Shown piece after piece: positions 48,386-57,332 of a DNA stretch of 64,000 nucleotides. Both the position numbers and the translations under genes were made by a program. The notes under the pieces were generated by a model. The model made no database searches and was not told where the DNA came from. It worked only from the letters and a program-made list of their open reading frames with translations. Each line of letters opens with the position of its first letter. Position 1 is the stretch's first letter. Source of the DNA: Zoogloea sp041911615 (GTDB lineage Bacteria > Pseudomonadota > Gammaproteobacteria > Burkholderiales > Rhodocyclaceae); contig NZ_JAYROR010000107.1 of assembly GCF_041911615.1 (NCBI RefSeq), forward strand, positions 1-64,000, in the 5' to 3' direction.

Positions 48386-49318
48386 ATGGAATTCTTCCGG
48401 ATCCACAAAGACATCCCCTTCATGAAGCACGCGCTGGTGTTCAACGTGATTTCGTTGATCACCTTCCTGCTCGCGGTCTTCTTCCTGGCCACCAAGGGCC
48501 TGCATTTCAGCGTCGAGTTCACCGGCGGCACCCTGATGGAAGTCAGCTACGCCGAGCCGCCAGCCCTCGAGAAGCTGCGCGAGGCCCTCGCCAAGGAAGG
48601 CTACCCGGATGCCCAGGTGCAGAACTTCGGCAGCGCCCGCGACGTGTTGATCCGCCTGCCCAACCGCGAAGGCACCGAGACCGGCAAGGTCAGCGAGAAG
48701 ATCATGGCCAATCTCGCCGCCGTCGAAGGCCCCAAGGCCGAGCTGCGCCGCGTCGAGTTCGTCGGCCCGCAGGTGGGCAAGGAGCTCGCCTCCGACGGCG
48801 CCATGGCGCTGCTGCTGGTGATCGGCGGCATCGTGGTTTATCTCGCGATGCGCTTCGAGTGGCGTTTCGCGGTGTCGGCGATCATCGCCAACCTGCACGA
48901 CGTGATCATCATCCTGGGCTTCTTCGCGCTGTTCCAGTGGGAGTTCTCGCTGCCGGTGCTGGCCGCGACCCTCGCCGTGCTGGGCTACTCGGTGAACGAA
49001 TCGGTGGTGGTCTTCGACCGGGTGCGCGAAACCTTCAAGAAGAAGCGCGGCCTCACCACCCCGCAGGTCCTCGACCACGCGATCACCAGCACCATCAGCC
49101 GGACCATCATCACCCACGGTTCGACCCAGATCATGGTGCTGTCGATGCTGCTGTTCGGCGGCGAGACCCTGTTCTACTTCTCCCTCGCGCTGACCATCGG
49201 CATCTGCTTCGGCATCTACTCGTCGGTGCTGGTTGCCAGCCCGCTGGTCATGTGGCTGGGTGTGAGCCGCGAACAGTTCATGCAGGTCAAGAAGGAAAAG
49301 CAGGAAGCGGTGGTGTAA
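48386..49318 (+). CDS. secF: Protein translocase subunit SecF
   Basis: Partner of SecD. Residues ~20-40 form the first helix; FSVEFTGGTLMEV is the conserved segment after it, and five further helices follow with LGYSVNESVVVFDRVRE as the RND motif. With the ATG at 48386 (MEFFRIHKDIPFMKH) it has 310 residues, the usual size. A terminator follows 28 bases after the stop. Confidence 0.96.
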   Translation: MEFFRIHKDIPFMKHALVFNVISLITFLLAVFFLATKGLHFSVEFTGGTLMEVSYAEPPALEKLREALAKEGYPDAQVQNFGSARDVLIRLPNREGTETGKVSEKIMANLAAVEGPKAELRRVEFVGPQVGKELASDGAMALLLVIGGIVVYLAMRFEWRFAVSAIIANLHDVIIILGFFALFQWEFSLPVLAATLAVLGYSVNESVVVFDRVRETFKKKRGLTTPQVLDHAITSTISRTIITHGSTQIMVLSMLLFGGETLFYFSLALTIGICFGIYSSVLVASPLVMWLGVSREQFMQVKKEKQEAVV

Positions 49319-49346
49319 GCCCCCGCCTTCCGGCGAAGTAACGAAT

Positions 49347-49372
49347 AAGGCTGCCCTTCCGGCAGCCTTTTT
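49347..49372 (+). terminator. Intrinsic terminator of the yajC-secDF operon
   Basis: AAGGCTGCC, five-base loop, GGCAGCCTTTTT: a 9-bp stem with a T-run on the plus strand. It may also slow transcripts of the convergent DHODH-like gene. Confidence 0.85.
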
Positions 49373-49394
49373 CATTGGCGACTTCGGGTGGCAT

Positions 49395-50408
49395 TCAGCG
49401 CCACACCCCCGGCCGCGGCGTGAAGCTGTCCAGCACGCGGATGTAGCTCTGGCGGGCCAGGCTGCTGGCGTCGCGCAGATTGGCCTGACACATGCTGCCC
49501 TTGAGCTGGGCAACCGATTCGTACTCGCGCTCGATCATCCAGGCCCGCATGTCCTGCAGAATCTGGGTCAGCCGGGCCGGGCCATGCTCGAGCAGGCAGG
49601 ACGCCAGATGCACCACGTCGGCGCCCGCCAGCAACAGCTTGAGCGCCTCCCGATGGCTGAACACGCCACCGGTGGCCGCCAGGGTCATGCGCGTCTGGGC
49701 GCGCAGGATGGCAACCCAGCGGATGCGCAGCAGGGCCTCGTCGGGGCTCGACAGCTCAAGCCGATCCACCATCTCGAGCCCGTCCAGATCGATGTCGGGC
49801 TGAAAGAAGCGGTTGAACAGCGACACGCCGTCGGCGCCGGCCGCCTCGAGCCGGCGCACGAAATGCGGCAGCGACGCAAAGAACGGCGGCAACTTCATCA
49901 CGATGGGCACGCTCACCACCCGCTTCAGCTCGGCCAGCAGGGCCAGATAGCGGGCTTCGACCGCATCGCCGCTCTCGCCCGCATCGGCGGCCACGTGATA
50001 GACGTTGAGCTCCAGCGCATCGGCGCCGGCCTCCTGCATTTCCTTGCCCAGATCGACCCAGCCCGATGGCGTGACTCCGTTGAGGCTGGCGATGACCGGG
50101 ATCGCCAGCCGCGCCTTGACCCGTCGCAGATGTTCCAGATAGCGGTCGATGGCGCTGTCGTAGTTGCCGTGGTCGGGCAGGAAGCCGGCCGACTCGCCGT
50201 CGTGAAGCTCGGCGTGGAGCAGGAAACGGTCGGCCATCGCGTCCTCGGCGATCAGCTCTTCCTCGTAGAACGAGTGCAGCACGATGGCCGCGGCACCGGC
50301 GTCCTCGAGGCGCAGCACGCTGTCGAGGTGCTTGCAAAGCGGCGTCGATGACGGCACCAGCGGGTTCTTGAGGGGGAGGCCGAGATAGGTGGTGGACAGG
50401 TCGATCAT
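49395..50408 (-). CDS. Dihydroorotate-dehydrogenase-like flavoprotein paired with PFOR
   Basis: A 337-residue TIM-barrel protein resembling class 1 dihydroorotate dehydrogenases (GLPLKNPLVPSS, VIASLNGVTPSGWVDL, ALELNVYH, VMKLPPFF, TGGVFSHREALKLLLAGAD). The pyrD class 1A active-site Cys segment is not evident, so orotate chemistry is doubtful. It begins one base after the nifJ stop (TGAAATG) and is surely co-transcribed with it. Such pairs are common next to PFOR; a role as an electron-transfer or oxidoreductase partner of PFOR is inferred. Confidence 0.85.
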   Translation of the reverse strand: MIDLSTTYLGLPLKNPLVPSSTPLCKHLDSVLRLEDAGAAAIVLHSFYEEELIAEDAMADRFLLHAELHDGESAGFLPDHGNYDSAIDRYLEHLRRVKARLAIPVIASLNGVTPSGWVDLGKEMQEAGADALELNVYHVAADAGESGDAVEARYLALLAELKRVVSVPIVMKLPPFFASLPHFVRRLEAAGADGVSLFNRFFQPDIDLDGLEMVDRLELSSPDEALLRIRWVAILRAQTRMTLAATGGVFSHREALKLLLAGADVVHLASCLLEHGPARLTQILQDMRAWMIEREYESVAQLKGSMCQANLRDASSLARQSYIRVLDSFTPRPGVWR

Positions 50409-50409
50409 T

Positions 50410-53400
50410 TCAGCTCTCCTTGGGCGCGTCGGGGGCGTGGGCGGCGGCGAGTTCCTGGTAGGCCTTGTAGCGGCGGTCGGCTTCCTTCTGGGCCTCGGCG
50501 AGCAGGCGCTCGGCGGCCTCGGGGTGGCTGCGGGCCAGCATCGCGAAGCGCGTCTCGCTGTCCATGAAGGCCTTGATGGGCTGGCTCGGCGGCGCCGAGT
50601 CGAGCTTGAAGGGGTTGGCCCCGGCGGCCTCCTGGCGAGGGTCGAAGCGGAACAGCGGCCAGTGCCCGGATTTGACCGCCATGTCCTGCTGGCGCTGGTT
50701 GTAGAGCATGTCCACGCCGTGGGCGATGCACGGGCTGTAGGCGACGATCAGCGAGGGGCCGTTGTGGCTCTCGGCCTCGTGGAAGACCTTCAAGGTGTGC
50801 ACGTCCTTGGCGCCGTAGGCCACCGTCGCCACGTACACGTGGCCGTAGTCCGACGCGAGGCGCGCGAGGTCCTTCTTGGCCGTGGCCTTGCCGCCGGCCG
50901 AGAACTTGGCCACCGCGCCCACCGGCGTGGCCTTGGAGGTCTGGCCGCCGGTGTTGGAGTACACCTCGGTGTCGAGCACCAGCACATTCACGTCGTAGGA
51001 CAGTGCCAGCACGTGGTCGAGGCCCCCGTAGCCGATGTCGTAGGCCCAGCCGTCGCCGCCGATGATCCACACCGAGCGGCGGATCAGCCATTCGGCCAGG
51101 GAGGCGAGCTCGGCCGCGCGCGGATGCAGGCTGGCGGCGAGCTTTTGCTGGAGCAGCGCGACGCGCTCCCGCTGGGCGCGGATGCCGGGCTCGGTGCGCT
51201 GGTCGGCATTGACGAGGGCGCCGGCGAGATCGCCCAGCTCGGGCTCCATCTCCTTCACCCGCTGCATCGCGTAGGCCATTAGCTGATCGGCGGCGAGGCG
51301 CATCCCCAGGCCGAACTCGGCGTTGTCCTCGAACAGCGAGTTGGACCACGCCGGGCCGCGGCCGGCGCCATTCACGGTGTAGGGCGTGCTGGGCAGGTTG
51401 GCGCCGTAGATCGACGAGCAGCCGGTGGCGTTGGCCACCAGCATGCGGTCGCCGAAGAGCTGGGTGGCAAGGCGGATGTAGGGCGTCTCGCCGCAGCCGG
51501 CGCAGGCGCCGGAGAACTCGAACAGCGGGTCGAGCAGCATCGCGCCGGGAATGGTGGCGTGCTTGAGCTGGCTGCGGTCGAAGTCCGGCAGCTTGAGGAA
51601 GAAGTCGAAGTTCTCGCGCTCGGGCTCGCGCAGCGGGCCGATGGGCGCCATGTTCACCGCCAGCCGGCTGATGTTGGACTTGTCGTGGATCGGGCAGGCC
51701 TCGACGCAATCGCCGCAGCCGGTGCAATCCTCCGGCGCCACCTGGTAGCTGATGCGGGTGCCGGCCGGGAAATCCTTGCTCCTGGCGGGCACGTGCTTGA
51801 AGCTGGGCGGCGCGTCGGCAGCCGCCTCGGCCGGGAAGGCCCGGGCACGGATCGCCGAGTGCGGACAGACGAACACGCACTTGCCGCACTGGGTGCACAG
51901 GTCGGCCTCCCACACCGGAATCTCCAGCGCGATGTTGCGCTTCTCGAACTTCGCGGTGCCGGTCGGGAAGGTGCCGTCGACGGGCATCGCCGAGACCGGC
52001 AGGCGGTTGCCCTCGCCCCGGTAGATGGGCAGGGTGAAATCGCGGACGAAGGCCGGCACGTAGCCCGTCGACGGCAGCGCGATGGGCTCGCTGCCCGTGT
52101 CCGCCTCGCCGGCCGCGCCGACGGGCACCGCGTGGAGGTTGGCGAGGGTCACGTCGATAGCGCGGTGGTTGAGGTCGGCGAGGCGCTTGCTCTTCCTGCC
52201 GTAGGTCTTGTCCACTGCCTTCTTGATGGCGGAGATGGCTTCATCGCGGGGCAGGATGCCCGAGATGGCGAAGAAGCAGGTCTGCATGATGGTGTTGATG
52301 CGCCGCCCCATGCCGGCCTCCTGGGCCACCTTGTAGGCGTCGATCACCCATAGCTTGAGGCCCTTGGCGGCGATGCCGGCGCGCATCGCGGCGGGCAGGC
52401 CGGCCCACACCGCGTCGGGCGCATCCGGCGTGTTGAGCAGGAAGACACCCCCCGGCGCCGCGTGGGCAAGCAGGTCGTAGCGCTCGACGAACACCGTCTG
52501 GTGGCAGGCCACGAAGCCGGCCATGCCCGCCTCGACCAGATAGCTGGAACGGATCGGCACGTCGCCGAAGCGCAGGTGCGACACCGTGACGGCGCCGGAC
52601 TTCTTCGAGTCATACACGAAATAGCCCTGAGCCTGGAGCGCGGTGGCTTCGCCGACGATCTTGATCGAATTCTTGTTGGCCGACACCGTGCCGTCGGCGC
52701 CCAGGCCCCAGAACACCGCGTGCTGCAGGCGGCGCGAGGCATCGGAGCGGAAGGCCTCGTCCCAGGCGAGCGACAGGTGGGTCACGTCATCCACGATGCC
52801 GACGGTGAACTGGCGCTTCGGCTTGTCGGCAGCCAATTCGGCGAACACCGCGGCCACCATGCCGGGCGTGAATTCCTTGCTGGCGAGGCCGTAGCGCCCG
52901 CCGATCACCCGAGGCATCGAACGCGTTCCATCGGCCGCGGCTTCGGCGAGCGCGGTGATCACGTCCTTGTAGAGCGGCTCGCCGTCGGCGCCGGGCTCCT
53001 TGCAGCGGTCGAGCACGGCGATGGCGCGCACGCTCGCCGGGATCGCCGCCAGCAGGGCGCGGGTGTCCAGCGGGCGGAACAGGCGCAGCTTGAGGAGGCC
53101 CACCTTCTCGCCCCGGGCCCGCAGGTGCTCGACGGTCTCCTCCACGGTCTCGGCGGCCGAGCCCATCACCACGATGAGCCGCTCGGCATCCGGCGCGCCC
53201 ACGTAGTCGAAGAGCTGGTAGTAGCGGCCGGTGAGCGCGCCGAAGCGATCCATCGCCGCCTGGACGATGCCCGGAAAGGCGTCGTAGAACGGGTTGGCGC
53301 GCTCGCGGGACTGGAAGAACACGTCCGGGTTCTGGGCCGTGCCGCGCAGCACCGGATGCTCCGGCGACAGGGCACGGGCGCGGTGGGCCGCCACCAGCCG

Positions 53401-53988
53401 GTCGTCGATCATCGCGCGCACGGCCCCCTCCTCGACCGCGACGATCTTGGCAACCTCGTGGGAGGTACGGAAGCCGTCGAAGAAGTGGATCACCGGAATC
53501 CGCCCGGCCAGGGTGGCGGCCTGGGCGATCAGCGCCATGTCCTGGGCTTCCTGCACCGAATTGCTGGCGAGCAGCGCGCAGCCGGTGGCGCGGCAGGCCA
53601 TCACGTCGGAGTGGTCGCCGAAGATCGACAGGGCGTGAGTCGCCAGCGCCCGCGCCGCCACGTGCAGCACGAAGGGCGTCAGCTCGCCGGCCATCTTGTA
53701 AAGATTGGGGATGAACAGCAGCAGACCCTGGCTGGCGGTGAAGCTGGTACCCAGCGCCCCCGAGGTGAGCGCCCCGTGCAGCGCACCGGCGGCGCCGCCT
53801 TCGGACTGCATCTCGATGATCTTGGGGACGACGCCCCACAGGTTGGGCTTGCCCTGGGCAGCCCATTCGTCGGCCCACTCGCCCATGTTCGACGAAGGGG
53901 TGATCGGGTAGATGGCGATCACCTCGCTGCCGAGGTAGGCCATCCGCGCGGCGGCTTCGTTGCCGTCGAGATTGAGATACGTCGTCAT
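50410..53988 (-). CDS. nifJ: Pyruvate:ferredoxin (flavodoxin) oxidoreductase
   Basis: A 1192-residue single-chain PFOR that converts pyruvate and CoA to acetyl-CoA, CO2 and reduced ferredoxin or flavodoxin. It has the N-terminal IYPITPSSNMGEWADEW domain, a gamma domain with VSHLRFGDVPIRSSYLV, two 4Fe-4S motifs (CTQCGKCVFVCP near 696 and CTGCGDCVEACP near 753), the proximal cluster GACAGCGETPY and the thiamine diphosphate site GGDGWAYDIGYGG. The start at 53988 has an AGGGGGTC ribosome site. The open frame continuing upstream to 54459 has no family similarity. It could support anaerobic growth or supply electrons to nitrogenase. Confidence 0.96.
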   Translation of the reverse strand: MTTYLNLDGNEAAARMAYLGSEVIAIYPITPSSNMGEWADEWAAQGKPNLWGVVPKIIEMQSEGGAAGALHGALTSGALGTSFTASQGLLLFIPNLYKMAGELTPFVLHVAARALATHALSIFGDHSDVMACRATGCALLASNSVQEAQDMALIAQAATLAGRIPVIHFFDGFRTSHEVAKIVAVEEGAVRAMIDDRLVAAHRARALSPEHPVLRGTAQNPDVFFQSRERANPFYDAFPGIVQAAMDRFGALTGRYYQLFDYVGAPDAERLIVVMGSAAETVEETVEHLRARGEKVGLLKLRLFRPLDTRALLAAIPASVRAIAVLDRCKEPGADGEPLYKDVITALAEAAADGTRSMPRVIGGRYGLASKEFTPGMVAAVFAELAADKPKRQFTVGIVDDVTHLSLAWDEAFRSDASRRLQHAVFWGLGADGTVSANKNSIKIVGEATALQAQGYFVYDSKKSGAVTVSHLRFGDVPIRSSYLVEAGMAGFVACHQTVFVERYDLLAHAAPGGVFLLNTPDAPDAVWAGLPAAMRAGIAAKGLKLWVIDAYKVAQEAGMGRRINTIMQTCFFAISGILPRDEAISAIKKAVDKTYGRKSKRLADLNHRAIDVTLANLHAVPVGAAGEADTGSEPIALPSTGYVPAFVRDFTLPIYRGEGNRLPVSAMPVDGTFPTGTAKFEKRNIALEIPVWEADLCTQCGKCVFVCPHSAIRARAFPAEAAADAPPSFKHVPARSKDFPAGTRISYQVAPEDCTGCGDCVEACPIHDKSNISRLAVNMAPIGPLREPERENFDFFLKLPDFDRSQLKHATIPGAMLLDPLFEFSGACAGCGETPYIRLATQLFGDRMLVANATGCSSIYGANLPSTPYTVNGAGRGPAWSNSLFEDNAEFGLGMRLAADQLMAYAMQRVKEMEPELGDLAGALVNADQRTEPGIRAQRERVALLQQKLAASLHPRAAELASLAEWLIRRSVWIIGGDGWAYDIGYGGLDHVLALSYDVNVLVLDTEVYSNTGGQTSKATPVGAVAKFSAGGKATAKKDLARLASDYGHVYVATVAYGAKDVHTLKVFHEAESHNGPSLIVAYSPCIAHGVDMLYNQRQQDMAVKSGHWPLFRFDPRQEAAGANPFKLDSAPPSQPIKAFMDSETRFAMLARSHPEAAERLLAEAQKEADRRYKAYQELAAAHAPDAPKES

Positions 53989-54442
53989 TGCGACCCCCTG
54001 TTGGTACGGCCGGCTGCCGCGCGCGCGCCGGACGGCACCGCGGCATTGCCCGTTGGAACGGATTGGAGTGTGGAATCGGAACGGGCGCGCCCGGGAGCGG
54101 GCGAAGCGCAGCGCAGCATCCCGGCCACCGCCGTCAGCCTGCCACCGATCCATTGCGGAGCGGTGTCGGTTCGGCGTTCCCGCCCCGCGCGCGGCGGGCG
54201 GGCATGGCGGCATTCGGTCTTCATGGCGGCCCGACCTTTTCTCGGGCATGTGCGGCGCAACAATGGGGTTCATCATACGGCGCTGCCCGAGGCCCGGATT
54301 TTGATATGGCGCAAGATTTGATGCGGCGCGGCGCCGGATCGGACGGCCCGCCCGACGAATCTCACGTCCGCCCCCACAGCCCTCGCGGCAACGCCACGAC
54401 AAATCCCGGACGCCCGTCGCGCCGCGTGCTAGGGTTGAAGCC
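53989..54442. other. Divergent intergenic region between nifJ and the flavodoxin-like gene
   Basis: 454 very GC-rich bases. They must hold both promoters. TTTTGATATGGCGCAAGATTTG near 54300 is the only AT-rich patch. I looked for a sigma-54 GG-N10-GC pattern near nifJ and found no convincing one. No RNA or extra gene is seen. Confidence 0.45.
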
Positions 54443-54946
54443 ATGAACCCGTCGCGCAAGACCCTTCTTCTCGTCTATCACTCGTGGACCGGCGCCACCG
54501 CGCAGATGATCCACGCCGTCGCCCGGGGCGCCGCCAGCGAACCGGAGGTGACGGTGCGCCTGCGCCACGCGCCGGACGCCGGCCCCGACGATCTCCTGGG
54601 CGCCGACGGCTATGTGTTCGCCACCCCCGAGAACCTGGCCGCCATCGCCGGACTGATGAAGGATTTCTTCGATCGCAGCTACTACGGCGCCCTCGACCAG
54701 ATCAACGGCCGGCCCTACGCCGCGCTGGTCTGCGCCGGCAGCGACGGCAGTAACGCCGCCCGCCAGCTGGCGCGCATCGCGACCGGCTGGCGCCTGCGCG
54801 AGATCGCGCCGCCGCTGATCGTCTGCACCCACGCCCAGACGACGGAAGCGATCCTGGCGCCGAAGACGCTCCCCCCCGACGCCCTCGCCCGCGGCGAGGC
54901 GCTCGGAGCCGCCTTCGCCGCGGGCCTGGCGATGGGTGCGTTCTGA
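54443..54946 (+). CDS. Flavodoxin-fold NAD(P)H-dependent oxidoreductase-like protein
   Basis: A 167-residue flavodoxin-like protein. The FMN phosphate loop YHSWTGATAQMI (residues ~12-23) and FATPENLAAIAGLMKDFFDRSY (here FATPENLAAIAG) match flavodoxin family members of the WrbA/ArsH-like class, and CAGSDGSNAARQL is the third loop. It is divergent from nifJ; a link to PFOR as electron acceptor is possible but is not shown. Confidence 0.8.
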   Translation: MNPSRKTLLLVYHSWTGATAQMIHAVARGAASEPEVTVRLRHAPDAGPDDLLGADGYVFATPENLAAIAGLMKDFFDRSYYGALDQINGRPYAALVCAGSDGSNAARQLARIATGWRLREIAPPLIVCTHAQTTEAILAPKTLPPDALARGEALGAAFAAGLAMGAF

Positions 54947-55071
54947 AGCGCCATTGGGCGCCAAACGGCCCCGACAAGACGCAATCTTCTGGAAATTCTC
55001 TGCAGATTCGGCGAACCACACCGCGCTCTCGCCGTCATACAAGCTGAACCCACCGCCAGAAAGCAATATCG

Positions 55072-56772
55072 ATGCCCCATAACGTTTCCCTGATCGCCCT
55101 CATCGCCGCCGGCCTGGGCCTCGCCATGATCTTCGGCCTCATCGCCTCGCGCCTGCGGGTGCCCCCGCTGGTGGGCTACCTGCTCGCCGGGGTGATGATC
55201 GGCCCCGGCACGCCGGGCTTCGTCGCCGACGTGGCGCTGGCCGGCCAGCTCGCCGAAATCGGGGTGATGCTGCTGATGTTCGGGGTGGGCCTGCACTTCT
55301 CCCTCGACGATCTGCTCGCGGTGCGCAAGATCGCGGTGCCCGGCGCCGTGGTGCAGATCGGCGTGGCCACCGCGATGGGCGCCGGCGCGGCGGTGCTGTG
55401 GGGCTGGCCGGCGGGCGAGGCGGTGGTGTTCGGCCTGGCCCTGTCGGTGGCGAGCACGGTGGTGCTGCTGCGGGCCCTCGAGGCGCGGGGCATCCTCGAA
55501 TCGACCAACGGGCGCATCGCGGTCGGGTGGCTGGTGGTCGAGGATCTGGCGATGGTGCTGGTCCTGGTCCTGTTGCCGGCGCTGGCGCCGCTGCTGGGCG
55601 CCAAGGACGTGGCACCCGCCGCCGACGCCCGCACCCTCGCCCTCACTATCGGTGTCACGCTGGCCAAGGTGTCGGCCTTCATCGCGCTGATGCTGGTGGT
55701 GGGCCGGCGCGCCTTTCCGCGCGTCTTGTGGCTGGTGGCCAAGAGCGGCTCGCGCGAGCTGTTCACCCTGTGCGTGGTGACGGCGGCGGTGGGCGTGGCT
55801 TACGCCTCGGCACTGCTGTTCGACGTGTCCTTCGCGCTGGGTGCCTTCTTCGCCGGGATGATGATGCGCGAATCGGAATTCAGCCACCGGGCGGCGGAGG
55901 ATTCGCTGCCGCTGCGCGACGCCTTCTCGGTGCTGTTCTTCGTGTCGGTGGGCATGCTCTTCGACCCGACGGTGCTGATGGCCGCGCCTTTCAAGGTGCT
56001 GGTGGTGGTGGCGATCATCCTGGTGGGCAAGACGGTGGCGGCGATCGCCCTGGTGCTGGCCTTCCGCTACCCGCTCAACACCGCGCTCACCGTCGGCGCG
56101 AGCCTGGCGCAGATCGGCGAATTCTCGTTCATCCTGGCCGGACTGGGGGTGTCGCTGGGCCTGCTGACCAACGAGGGGCAGAACCTGATCCTCGCCGGCG
56201 CGCTGATCTCGATCGCCCTCAACGCGCTGCTGTTCGCCTGCATCGAGCCGGCCCAGGCGTGGGCGCGCGCCCGGTCGGCCTGGGCGCGCAAACTCGACCT
56301 GCGCGACGACCCCCTCGCCGCGCTACCCATGAGCACCGACCGCAAGCTGCTTTCGGGCCAGGTGGTGATCGTCGGCTACGGCCGCATCGGGCGCCACATC
56401 GCCGACGTGCTGGCGGAGCACCATATTCCCTGCGTGGTGGCCGACAGCAACCGCGAAGTGGTGGAGAGCCTGCGCCGCGACGGGAAGGCCGCGGTGAGCG
56501 GCGACGCCTCCGACCCCATCGTGCTGGTGCAGGCGCACATCACCCGCGCCGCGATGCTGGTGGTGACGACGCCCGACCCCATCGCCAGCCGCAAGATGGT
56601 GGACATCGCGCGCAAGCTCAATCCGCAGATCGAGACCGTGCTGCGCTCCGACAACGAGGACGGGGCCACCTTGCTGCGACGCGAGAAGCTCGGCGAGGTC
56701 TTCGTCGGCGAACAGGAACTGGCCCGCGGCATGGCGAGCTACGTGGCCGGGCGCGTGGCGGTGCAGGCCTGA
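55072..56772 (+). CDS. CPA2-family K+/H+ antiporter of the KefB/YbaL type
   Basis: A 566-residue cation:proton antiporter. Residues ~5-390 contain about 12 membrane helices with the CPA2 segment LVVEDLAMVLVLVLLP. Residues ~415-550 are a RCK/TrkA-N domain with Rossmann motif VIVGYGRIGRHIADVL. The C-terminal half ends soon after, without a TrkA-C domain, as in YbaL. It would exchange K+ for H+ under control of nucleotide or glutathione-type ligands. Confidence 0.92.
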   Translation: MPHNVSLIALIAAGLGLAMIFGLIASRLRVPPLVGYLLAGVMIGPGTPGFVADVALAGQLAEIGVMLLMFGVGLHFSLDDLLAVRKIAVPGAVVQIGVATAMGAGAAVLWGWPAGEAVVFGLALSVASTVVLLRALEARGILESTNGRIAVGWLVVEDLAMVLVLVLLPALAPLLGAKDVAPAADARTLALTIGVTLAKVSAFIALMLVVGRRAFPRVLWLVAKSGSRELFTLCVVTAAVGVAYASALLFDVSFALGAFFAGMMMRESEFSHRAAEDSLPLRDAFSVLFFVSVGMLFDPTVLMAAPFKVLVVVAIILVGKTVAAIALVLAFRYPLNTALTVGASLAQIGEFSFILAGLGVSLGLLTNEGQNLILAGALISIALNALLFACIEPAQAWARARSAWARKLDLRDDPLAALPMSTDRKLLSGQVVIVGYGRIGRHIADVLAEHHIPCVVADSNREVVESLRRDGKAAVSGDASDPIVLVQAHITRAAMLVVTTPDPIASRKMVDIARKLNPQIETVLRSDNEDGATLLRREKLGEVFVGEQELARGMASYVAGRVAVQA

Positions 56773-56791
56773 GCGACGCGCGGGCGCCGGC

Positions 56792-57274
56792 TCAATACGG
56801 CGTGTCGTCCTTGCGGGTGAAGCGCCAGCGTCCATCGACGCGCGTGGCCTTCAGGTCGTCGTCCGGATAGCTCACGCTGTCGCCGGGTGTGCGGTCGCCC
56901 ACCTCCAGGTAGCGCACCACCTGCGCGGTGTCGTTGCTGAGGGCGTGGGCGTCGCCGCTGCCGGCTCGAAACCCGGCGCACATGCCGGGCGCCAGCCGGG
57001 TGGCCCCTGCGTCGGTGTGGAGGGTCGGATGCCCCTCCACGACGTAGATGAACTCGTCCTGCCGGGTGTGGGCGTGACGCAGCGCCGATACCGCGCCGGG
57101 CGCCATGCTCACCAGATTGACGCCGAAGTTGGCGAGCCCGAACAGCTCGCCCAGCGGGCGCTTCTCGCGGCCCGCCATGCGGGTGGCGAAGGGTTCGGGG
57201 TAGTTCGAAGGGGTGGTGCGCGGCGGCGCGTCGGCCGCCACGATCGCCACCGGAACGCCAGGCTGTTGGGTCAT
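56792..57274 (-). CDS. Cupin-domain protein
   Basis: A 160-residue single-domain cupin with the metal-binding motif RHAHTRQDEFIYVVEGHP and a second motif CAGFRAGSGDAHALSN. It resembles cupins that bind small metabolites or act as transcription-partner proteins; function is unknown. The ATG at 57274 is preferred, because the 44 residues upstream in the open frame have no cupin similarity. Confidence 0.8.
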   Translation of the reverse strand: MTQQPGVPVAIVAADAPPRTTPSNYPEPFATRMAGREKRPLGELFGLANFGVNLVSMAPGAVSALRHAHTRQDEFIYVVEGHPTLHTDAGATRLAPGMCAGFRAGSGDAHALSNDTAQVVRYLEVGDRTPGDSVSYPDDDLKATRVDGRWRFTRKDDTPY

Positions 57275-57332
57275 GATCGCGGGCTCGCAAAATGCGCTGA
57301 GCCTCGAGTGTTGGCCGCGAGACCAGACGGCG

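Noticed and set aside
49395..50408. Assignment of the DHODH-like gene as pyrD
   Set aside because: No pyrimidine genes nearby, coupled to nifJ, and the expected active-site Cys segment was not evident.
54005..54022. Sigma-54 promoter near nifJ (TGGTACGG...GCTGCC)
   Set aside because: It is on the strand opposite to nifJ, and the GG to GC spacing does not fit.
53989..54459. Possible N-terminal extension of nifJ by ~157 residues
   Set aside because: No similarity to PFOR; the start at 53988 has a ribosome site and gives the normal N-terminus.
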